33,781 nt of DNA from NCBI GenBank assembly GCA_913774625.1, contig CAJYHL010000057.1, forward strand, positions 1 to 33,781, in the 5' to 3' direction. This document shows positions 15,810 through 22,029 of the stretch, in pieces. Source of the DNA: an uncultured Acidovorax sp. Its GTDB lineage: Bacteria > Pseudomonadota > Gammaproteobacteria > Burkholderiales > Burkholderiaceae_C. The translations under genes were made by a program, and so were the position numbers. The stretch's first letter is position 1; each line of letters opens with the position of its first letter. The notes beneath the pieces were generated by a model. The model was given only the letters and a program-made list of their open reading frames with translations, searched no databases and was not told the origin of the DNA.

Positions 15810-17546
15810 ATGACCCAGCCCCAGCGTCGCGAGTTCCTCCCCCGCCAGATCGTGGACGCTCCCCCCAACCGCTGGGACTGGGCGCTGCTGCCCCTGGTGC
15901 TGGCCGCCATCGTGCTGCTGGCCTACGGCGCCGCCCAGATGGCCCAGCCCTTCCACATGGGCGACGAGCTGCCGCTGTCGCTGGACCCCTGGCAGCTGCC
16001 CTACTACCTGCTGCGCACCACGCTGCGCATGTTCATCGCGCTGGGCGCCTCGCTGGTCTTCGCCTGCGTGTTCGCGGTGCTGGCGGCCAAGTACCGGCTG
16101 GCCGAACGGGTGCTGGTGCCCCTGCTGGACATCCTGCAGTCCATTCCCATCCTGGGGTTCCTGTCGATCACGGTGACGGGCTTCATCGCGCTCTTCCCGG
16201 GCAGCCTGCTGGGCGTGGAATGCGCGGCCATCTTCGCCATCTTCACCTCGCAGGCCTGGAACATGGCCTTCAGCCTCTACCAGTCGCTGCGCACCGTGCC
16301 GGCCGAGCTGCAGGAGGCCGCGCGCGTGTTCCAGCTCTCGGGCTGGCAGCGCTTCTGGCGGCTGGAGCTACCCTTCGCCATGCCCGGCCTGCTGTGGAAC
16401 ATGATGATGTCCATGTCCGGCGGCTGGTTCTTCGTGGTGGCCTCGGAAGCCATCTCCGTCTCGCACCAGGACATCAAGCTGCCCGGCGTGGGCTCCTACA
16501 TCGCCATGGCCATCGAGGCGCGCGACCTGCCCGCCATCGGCTGGGCCATCGCCTGCATGCTGGTGGCCATCCTGCTGTATGACCAGCTGCTGTTCCGCCC
16601 GCTGGTGGCCTGGGCCGACAAGTTCCGCTTCGAGGAAGGCAGCGCCGACGCCGCCCCGCGTTCCTGGCTGCTGGACTGGCTGCGCCGCGCCCCCGCCACG
16701 CAGAGCATGGCCGGCTGGTGCCAGCGGCAGCTGGGCCGCACGCTGACGCTGTTCAAGCGCAGCCACGACGGCACCTCGATCCGCGCCCGCCCGGCCGCGC
16801 CCTCGGCCCGCGCCGAACGGGTGTGGGACGCGGTGCTGGCGGCCGGCGTGCTGTTCGCCATCGCCCGGCTGGTGCAGTTCGTCCACAGCGAGGTGGGCCT
16901 GCACGAAGTGCTGCACGTCTTCACCCTGGGCGGCTACACGCTGGTGCGCGTGATGGTGCTGATCGCGCTGGCGGCCCTGGTGTGGGTGCCCATCGGCGTG
17001 TGGATCGGCATGAACCCGCGCTGGGCGGGCCGGCTGCAGGCGGTGGCGCAGTTCCTGGCCGCCTTCCCGGCCAACCTGTTCTTCCCGGTGGCGGTGATGC
17101 TGGTGGTCCACTGGAAGCTGAATCCGGACGTCTGGCTGTCGCCGCTGATGATCCTGGGCACGCAGTGGTACATCCTCTTCAACGTGATCGCGGGCGCCTC
17201 CAGCATCCCCAACGAGCTGCGCCTGGCCGCGCAGAACCTGGGCCTGTCGGGCTGGCTCAAGTGGAAGCGCTACCTGCTGCCCGCCGTCTTCCCCAGCTTC
17301 GTGACCGGCGCCATCACGGCCAGCGGCGGCTCCTGGAATGCCAGCATCGTGGCCGAATACGTGACCTGGGGCGACACCACGCTGCAGGCCCAGGGGCTGG
17401 GCAGCTACATCGCCCAGATGACGGCGGCCGGCGACTTCCCGCGCATCGCGCTGGGCATCGGTGCCATGGTGGTCTTCGTGATGGGGCTGAACCACTTCCT
17501 GTGGCGGCGCCTGTACCGCCTGGCCGAAGACCGTATGCACACATGA
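15810..17546 (+). CDS. ABC transporter permease, two fused NitT/TauT-type permease domains
   Basis: The 578-residue membrane protein contains two binding-protein-dependent permease domains in one chain. The first half (about 1-290) has the EAA loop EAARVFQLSGWQRFWRLELP. A polar linker follows (about 290-350, RSWLLDWLRRAP to SIRARPAAPSARAE). The second half (about 350-578) has a matching loop LRLAAQNLGLSGWLKWKRYLLP. The GWFFVVASEAIS and GSWNASIVAEYVTWG regions before GVGSY/GLGSY are typical of nitrate/sulfonate/taurine-like permeases. One chain would replace the usual permease dimer. The partner ATPase is 190 bases downstream. No substrate-binding protein gene is adjacent, so the substrate is unknown. 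The start at 15810 precedes TQPQRREFLPRQ; no strong ribosome binding site is seen. Confidence 0.9.
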   Translation: MTQPQRREFLPRQIVDAPPNRWDWALLPLVLAAIVLLAYGAAQMAQPFHMGDELPLSLDPWQLPYYLLRTTLRMFIALGASLVFACVFAVLAAKYRLAERVLVPLLDILQSIPILGFLSITVTGFIALFPGSLLGVECAAIFAIFTSQAWNMAFSLYQSLRTVPAELQEAARVFQLSGWQRFWRLELPFAMPGLLWNMMMSMSGGWFFVVASEAISVSHQDIKLPGVGSYIAMAIEARDLPAIGWAIACMLVAILLYDQLLFRPLVAWADKFRFEEGSADAAPRSWLLDWLRRAPATQSMAGWCQRQLGRTLTLFKRSHDGTSIRARPAAPSARAERVWDAVLAAGVLFAIARLVQFVHSEVGLHEVLHVFTLGGYTLVRVMVLIALAALVWVPIGVWIGMNPRWAGRLQAVAQFLAAFPANLFFPVAVMLVVHWKLNPDVWLSPLMILGTQWYILFNVIAGASSIPNELRLAAQNLGLSGWLKWKRYLLPAVFPSFVTGAITASGGSWNASIVAEYVTWGDTTLQAQGLGSYIAQMTAAGDFPRIALGIGAMVVFVMGLNHFLWRRLYRLAEDRMHT

Positions 17547-17736
17547 GCCCACCCCGTTTGAATGTCTCACTGCGTGTAGACATTCCATCCCCCTCAAGGG
17601 GCGCCGCCAGCGGCCTGGCAAAGCCAGTTCCGCGGCGTCTGCTGGCATGGCCTGCTCCGCGGCCTCTCGAACCGGGTTCCGCCTGCAGCTTTGGTGCGAT
17701 GCAGGCCGAGCGCAGCGTAATGGAGCACTGACACTT
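17547..17736 (+). repeat. Repeat-like intergenic spacer within the transporter pair
   Basis: This 190-base spacer contains short palindromes: CCCCT CA AGGGG near 17590-17601, CTGGC AAA GCCAG near 17614-17626, and two CCGCGG sites about 30 bases apart. It has no plausible gene. It is long for two genes expected in one operon, and its style suggests a dispersed intergenic repeat. I cannot confirm copies elsewhere. Confidence 0.4.
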
Positions 17737-19068
17737 ATGACGCAATCCATCATCGAACTCCAGGGCGTGGGCAAGACCTTCCGCTCCTCCGACGGCCGCG
17801 AGCGCCCCGTGCTGCAGAAGGTCGATTTCACGCTGCGCGAAGGCGAGATCGTCGCGCTGCTGGGACAGTCCGGCTCCGGCAAGAGCACGCTGCTGCGCAT
17901 CATGGCCGGCCTCATCGCCGCCGACGAGGGCGAGGTGCGCTACCGCGGCCAGCCGCTGCACGGGCCGGCGCGCGCCATCAGCATGGTGTTCCAGTCCTTC
18001 GCGCTCTTTCCCTGGCTCACGGTGCAGCAGAACGTGGAGTTGGGCCTGGAGGCGCGCGGCGTGCCGCAGGCCGAACGCGCGGCGCGGGCCGAGGCCGCCA
18101 TCGAACTCATCGGCCTGGCCGGCTTCGAGGGCGCGCTGCCGCGCGAGCTCTCGGGCGGCATGCGCCAGCGCGTGGGCATCGCCCGCGCCCTGGTCATCCA
18201 GCCCGACGTGCTGCTGATGGACGAGGCCTTCTCCGCGCTCGACGTGCTGACCGGCGAGCGCCTGCGCGAGGACATCCTGCAGCTCTGGCGCAGCGGCACC
18301 ATGCCCACCAAGGCCATGCTGGTCGTCTCGCACAACATCGAGGAGGCCGTGATGATGGCCGACCGCGTGCTGATCTTCGCCAGCGACCCGGGCCGCATCC
18401 GCAGCCAGATGGCCATCCAGCTGCAGCGCCCGCGCGATGCCGACGGCGCCGAGGTGCGCGCGCTGATCGACGAGGTCTATGCGCTGATGACCGCCGGCTC
18501 CCACCGCCCGGCCAGCGCCCCCGGCACGGCCGGCGCCGCCACGCCCGATGCCGCGGCCAGCCCCGCCAGCCACCGCCTGCCCGAAGCCGACGTGGCCCGC
18601 ATGGACGACCTGCTGGAGATGCTGGCCGAGCCGCCCTTCGACGGCCGCGCCGACCTGCCCCAGCTGGCCGAGGAAGCGGGCCTGGCCGACGACGAGTTGC
18701 TGCCCACCGCCCACGCCCTGTCGCAGCTGGGCCTGGCCGCCCTCGCCGAGGGCGACCTGCAGATCACCGCGCTGGGCCGCCGCTACGTCGATGGCGCCCA
18801 CGCGCTGCGCCAGGAGCTGTTCGGCCAGCAGCTGATCGCCCACGTGCCGCTGATCGCCCACATCCGCCACAGCCTGGAGCAGGAAGCCACGGGCGAGTTG
18901 CCCGAGGCCCCCTTCGTGCGCCTGCTGAGCGAGCAGCTGGGCGAGATCGAGGCCGAAACCGTGCTGCGCACCGCCATCACCTGGGCGCGCCACGGCGAGG
19001 TGTTCGAATACGACTACCTCACGGGCCGGCTGCGTCTGCCGGGCGGGGACGACACGGGCGCCGCCTGA
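17737..19068 (+). CDS. ABC transporter ATP-binding protein with AAA-associated C-terminal domain
   Basis: This 443-residue protein begins with a NitT/TauT-type ABC ATPase (about 5-255): Walker A GQSGSGKST (43-51), Q-loop FQSFALFPW, signature LSGGMRQRV, Walker B VLLMDEAFSALD and H-loop VVSHNIEEA. After an Ala/Pro-rich linker (about 262-290) comes an AAA-associated C-terminal domain (about 300-435; LPQLAEEAGL to WARHGEVFEYDYLTGRLRL), with winged-helix-like text. Such a domain is found on a subset of these ATPases and probably regulates the transporter. It energises the fused permease encoded just upstream. The start at 17737 was chosen because the preceding in-frame stretch is repeat-like spacer. 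Confidence 0.92.
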   Translation: MTQSIIELQGVGKTFRSSDGRERPVLQKVDFTLREGEIVALLGQSGSGKSTLLRIMAGLIAADEGEVRYRGQPLHGPARAISMVFQSFALFPWLTVQQNVELGLEARGVPQAERAARAEAAIELIGLAGFEGALPRELSGGMRQRVGIARALVIQPDVLLMDEAFSALDVLTGERLREDILQLWRSGTMPTKAMLVVSHNIEEAVMMADRVLIFASDPGRIRSQMAIQLQRPRDADGAEVRALIDEVYALMTAGSHRPASAPGTAGAATPDAAASPASHRLPEADVARMDDLLEMLAEPPFDGRADLPQLAEEAGLADDELLPTAHALSQLGLAALAEGDLQITALGRRYVDGAHALRQELFGQQLIAHVPLIAHIRHSLEQEATGELPEAPFVRLLSEQLGEIEAETVLRTAITWARHGEVFEYDYLTGRLRLPGGDDTGAA

Positions 19069-19190
19069 CGACGGCCATTCGGCGCAAAAACAACGCTTCT
19101 GCGCTGCGGCGCGAAAGATTTCGCACTGCGGAAACATCTGCTAACCTGATGACACATAGCCAAACACTTGTCGTCACCTGCAGCGGATAG

Positions 19191-19433
19191 CCCGGACCGG
19201 CGCCCGACCTGAGCGCGGCCGGCTCCGGCGGCGCCATCATCCCCTTCGCCCGCGCCCTGCAGAGCCCGGGCGGCGACATCATCGGCGCGGGGGAGGGCGA
19301 CTCCTCGCTGGAAGGCTTGGCCCAGCTCACCAAGGGCATCGTCTTCCAGACCAACATCCTGGCGCTGAATGCCGCCGTCGAAGCCGCACGGGCCGGCGAG
19401 AGCGGACGCGGTGGAATTCTTCAAGCTGGGTGA
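19191..19433 (+). pseudogene. Decayed methyl-accepting chemotaxis protein fragment
   Basis: An open stretch without ATG or GTG start encodes, at 19329-19412, [20 protein letters not shown] and then RAGESGRG. This is the highly conserved hairpin tip of chemoreceptors, where CheA and CheW bind. The sequence before it ([20 protein letters not shown]) is only vaguely receptor-like, and after GRG the frame runs into ILQAG and a stop. Sensor, membrane and HAMP parts are missing. It lies in the 517-base gap between the ABC ATPase and first cyclase genes; the rest of that gap shows only a small inverted repeat (GCGAAA GA TTTCGC, 19111-19124). Confidence 0.8.
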
Positions 19434-19572
19434 GTGAGCGCCGGCCAGAGTGGCGCCCGCTGCCCGGCCATACGGACGGTCGTGGCTGCGGACAGGCTCG
19501 AACTGGTGAAAACCCCGAGTCTTCCGGCGCCCTCGGCGCCTGAAGCCCGGGGCACGCTTCGGTTGTGCCGGG

Positions 19573-19578
19573 GATAAT
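19573..19578 (+). promoter_or_regulatory. Candidate -10 box (GATAAT) for first cyclase gene
   Basis: GCCGGGGATAATC lies immediately before the start codon at 19586. If it is a -10 element, transcription would start at about the ATG and give a leaderless mRNA. No -35 box is clear. A near-identical word precedes the radical SAM gene. Confidence 0.4.
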
Positions 19579-19585
19579 CTCCGGC

Positions 19586-20617
19586 ATGAACAACAAGCTT
19601 CTCGAGCAGTTGGCGCAGACCGTCGGCACGGCAAGGACCGTAGAAGCGCTGGCCCGGCCCCTGCTGGAAATGCTGGAGGCCGTGACCGGGCTGGAGTCCA
19701 CCTTCCTCACCACCGTGGACGCATCGAGCGGCATCCAGCAGCTGCTGTGCGTCCACAACGCCGGCAGCCTGCAGCTGGTCGAAGGCCATACGCTGCACTG
19801 GACCGATTCGCCCTGCCGGCGCGCGCTGCAGGACGGGGTGAGCTTCGCCGACGACGTGCCCGCCCGCTGGGGCGACCTGGAAGTGGTCCAGCGGCTGGGC
19901 CTGCAGACCTATACGGGAACGCCCATCCATACCAGCGACGGCAGGCTCTACGGCACGCTGTGCGCGATCGATACCCGGGCCATGCCCCAGGCAGCGCAGT
20001 CGCAGCACGTGCTGGGGCTGTTCGCCCGCCTCATCGGCCAGGAGGTGGAGCGCGAGCAGCTGGTCCACGAGCTGCTGGACGCCAACCGCCGCCTGGCATC
20101 GGCGGCGGCCACCGACACGCTCACCGGCCTGCCCAACCGCCGCGCGCTGATGGAAACGCTGCAGCACATGCTGGCGCTGGGCCGGCGCCAGCAGGCGCAC
20201 GTGCATGTCGCCTTCCTGGACCTGGACGGGTTCAAGGCCGTCAACGACCAGCACGGCCACGAGGTCGGCGACCAGCTGCTGGCGGCCATCGCGGAACGCC
20301 TGCGAGGCGCGCTGCGGGCCGGAGACTTCGTCGCACGGCTGGGCGGCGACGAGTTCGTGGCCGTCGGCCTGGGCCCGGCCGCGCAGGAAGGCAGCGGCAG
20401 CCCCCCGGGCCCCGCGGCGCAGGCCTGGTCCCGGCGCCTGGCCGAGGCCACGCAGGGCCGCTTCGACCTGGCGGACTCAACGCTGGAGTTCGCCGGCGCC
20501 AGCGTGGGCACCATCACCCTGGCCCCGGACGCAACGCACGACGCTGCCGACGTGCTGCGCCGCGCCGACGAAGCCATGTACCGCCGCAAGCTGGAACGGA
20601 ACCAGGCGCGCGGCTGA
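19586..20617 (+). CDS. GAF-GGDEF diguanylate cyclase (first paralog)
   Basis: The 343-residue soluble protein has an N-terminal GAF domain (about 5-160; LLEMLEAVTGLESTFLTTVD and RLYGTLCAIDT are typical). A short coiled stretch (REQLVHELLDANRRLASAAATD) links it to a GGDEF domain (about 175-340). The active site GGDEF is at 253-257, and an inhibitory RxxD site (RAGD, 244-247) lies five residues before it. DTLTGLPNRRALME and FLDLDGFKAVNDQHGHEVGD are intact. It should make c-di-GMP from two GTP, with feedback inhibition. The GAF ligand is unknown; no transmembrane segment is present. It is closely related in length and sequence to the next cyclase, so they are tandem duplicates. The start MNNKLLEQLAQ aligns with the paralog's MNPFLEQLSES. 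Confidence 0.93.
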   Translation: MNNKLLEQLAQTVGTARTVEALARPLLEMLEAVTGLESTFLTTVDASSGIQQLLCVHNAGSLQLVEGHTLHWTDSPCRRALQDGVSFADDVPARWGDLEVVQRLGLQTYTGTPIHTSDGRLYGTLCAIDTRAMPQAAQSQHVLGLFARLIGQEVEREQLVHELLDANRRLASAAATDTLTGLPNRRALMETLQHMLALGRRQQAHVHVAFLDLDGFKAVNDQHGHEVGDQLLAAIAERLRGALRAGDFVARLGGDEFVAVGLGPAAQEGSGSPPGPAAQAWSRRLAEATQGRFDLADSTLEFAGASVGTITLAPDATHDAADVLRRADEAMYRRKLERNQARG

Positions 20618-20619
20618 CC

Positions 20620-20676
20620 GGAGGGCCGCGCTTTTCCAGGCTGGACGTGTCCGTGGACGACGAGGGCAGCGCCCCG
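20620..20676 (+). pseudogene. Relic of radical SAM gene fragment
   Basis: Right after the first cyclase stop codon, frame +1 reads GPRFSRLDVSVDDEGSAP. The intact radical SAM protein downstream reads GPRFSTLDVYVDDEGGDP from residue 118. By hand alignment about 47 of 57 bases match 22380-22436. No start codon or further similarity is seen on either side. It is best explained as a leftover of a second copy of the radical SAM gene. Confidence 0.7.
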
Positions 20677-20726
20677 TTCCCGGCAAGGCATCCATCCATT
20701 TCGTTTCTGTCGGCTATTCGCGGGAC

Positions 20727-20742
20727 GGCACACTACTGTGCC
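20727..20742. other. Small inverted repeat upstream of second cyclase
   Basis: GGCACA CTAC TGTGCC is a perfect 6-bp inverted repeat, 76 bases before the second cyclase start. It could be an operator or a mRNA hairpin. There is no T-run. Confidence 0.35.
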
Positions 20743-20817
20743 CCGCTCGGAACGACATCCGGTCCGGGAACGTGTGCAGAGAACCCGGCAAACGGGGCCT
20801 TCCATCATCGTCCGCGT

Positions 20818-21849
20818 ATGAATCCCTTCCTTGAGCAACTGTCTGAATCGGTCTCGGCGGCACGCAGCGTGGAGAGCCTCACGCGGCCGCTGCTGGAGAT
20901 GCTGGAGACGGTGACGGGCCTGGAATCCACCTACCTCACGGCCGTGGACGAAGCGCGAGGCGTGCAACAGGTCATCTACGCACTCAATTCCGGCACCCTG
21001 CAGATCCCCGAGGGCATGACCGTCCCCTGGAGCGACACGCTGTGCAAGCGGGCGCTGGAAGAGGGCCGCTCGTTCACCGACGATGTGCGGGCCTGCTGGG
21101 GCGATTCGCAGGCCGCGCGGGGCCTCGACGTCCGCACCTACGCCAGCAGGCCCGTGCGCCTGGGCAACGGAGCGCTTTACGGCACGCTGTGCGCAGCCAG
21201 CAAGCGCTCGCACCCGGCCTCGCCCGAGGCCGACCGCGTCCTGTCGCTCTTCGCCTACCTGATCGGCCTGCAAGCCGAGCGCGAGCGCCTCATCCGCGAA
21301 CTGCTCGCCGCGAACGAGCAGTTGGCACGCCGTGCCGCCACCGACCAGCTCACGGGCCTTCCGAATCGCCGCGCGCTCATGGACGCACTGAAGCGCCTGC
21401 TCGCGCAGGGCCGGCGCCGGCGGACGGACGTGCTGATCGCCTTCATCGATCTGGACGGCTTCAAGTCGGTCAACGATCTCCACGGCCATGACGTGGGCGA
21501 CCAGTTCCTCGTCGCCATCGCCGGGCGCCTGCAGGGGGCGTTGCGCGCGGAGGATGTGGCCGCACGCCTGGGCGGAGACGAATTCGTCGTGGTCAGCCTC
21601 GATGCATGCGCTCACGATGCCGCCCGCACCGCGCAGGACAGGCTCCAGCAGCGCATCACCGAAGTCACGCAAGGGCGCTTCGACCTGCCGGGCGCCACGC
21701 TCGACTACGCGGGAGCCAGCGTGGGCGTGGTCACCTTGCCGCCGGACGCGGCGCATGCCGCCGAGGATGCGCTGCGCCTGGCGGACCAGCGCATGTACCA
21801 GGTCAAGACGGCCCGGCGGCTGTCGCGCGAGGCTCCGGCGCGGGGCTGA
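20818..21849 (+). CDS. GAF-GGDEF diguanylate cyclase (second paralog)
   Basis: Also 343 residues. A GAF domain (about 5-160; LLEMLETVTGLESTYLTAVD, ALYGTLCAASKR) precedes a GGDEF domain (about 175-340) with active site GGDEF at 252-256 and inhibitory site RAED at 243-246. The TDQLTGLPNRRALMD and FIDLDGFKSVNDLHGHDVGDQF motifs are intact, so it should be an active cyclase. It is clearly paralogous to the upstream gene over its full length. The GAF pocket differs most (SGTLQIPEGMTVPWSDTLCKRAL against AGSLQLVEGHTLHWTDSPCRRAL-type text), so the two may sense different ligands. Its third-codon positions look a little less GC-biased in places. It is followed by the radical SAM gene after 180 bases. 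Confidence 0.93.
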   Translation: MNPFLEQLSESVSAARSVESLTRPLLEMLETVTGLESTYLTAVDEARGVQQVIYALNSGTLQIPEGMTVPWSDTLCKRALEEGRSFTDDVRACWGDSQAARGLDVRTYASRPVRLGNGALYGTLCAASKRSHPASPEADRVLSLFAYLIGLQAERERLIRELLAANEQLARRAATDQLTGLPNRRALMDALKRLLAQGRRRRTDVLIAFIDLDGFKSVNDLHGHDVGDQFLVAIAGRLQGALRAEDVAARLGGDEFVVVSLDACAHDAARTAQDRLQQRITEVTQGRFDLPGATLDYAGASVGVVTLPPDAAHAAEDALRLADQRMYQVKTARRLSREAPARG

Positions 21850-21943
21850 GAACTTGCATCGATGCTCGCGAACGCGCGGGCGGTCGGGCGGCCACGGCCG
21901 GCTCAGCGGCAGCCGGGCTCCCGCAGCGCTTCGTGACAGGCGC

Positions 21944-21970
21944 AGGGGGCGAGGCACCGCAGTGCCCCCT
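21944..21970 (+). terminator. Hairpin after second cyclase gene
   Basis: AGGGGGC / GCCCCCT arms, alternatively an inner GGCAC CGCA GTGCC stem extended by GGG/CCC, form a strong GC hairpin 95 bases after the cyclase stop. No T-run follows, so termination would be inefficient or factor-dependent. Confidence 0.4.
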
Positions 21971-21996
21971 GGCCGGCATGTGGCGCGCCCGGCCGG

Positions 21997-22002
21997 GATA
22001 AT
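21997..22002 (+). promoter_or_regulatory. Candidate -10 box (GATAAT) for radical SAM gene
   Basis: GCCGGGATAATC lies 28 bases before the chosen ATG at 22030. The same word is found before the first cyclase gene. A predicted start site near 22009 coincides with an in-frame TTG, so a short leader or a leaderless TTG start are both possible. Confidence 0.4.
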
Positions 22003-22029
22003 CGGCCCTTGCCCTCCCCCACGCCCTAC

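Noticed and set aside
19747-21849. One long frame fused through both cyclase genes
   Set aside because: It is out of frame with the first cyclase and in frame with the second. The first cyclase has its own complete frame of equal length.
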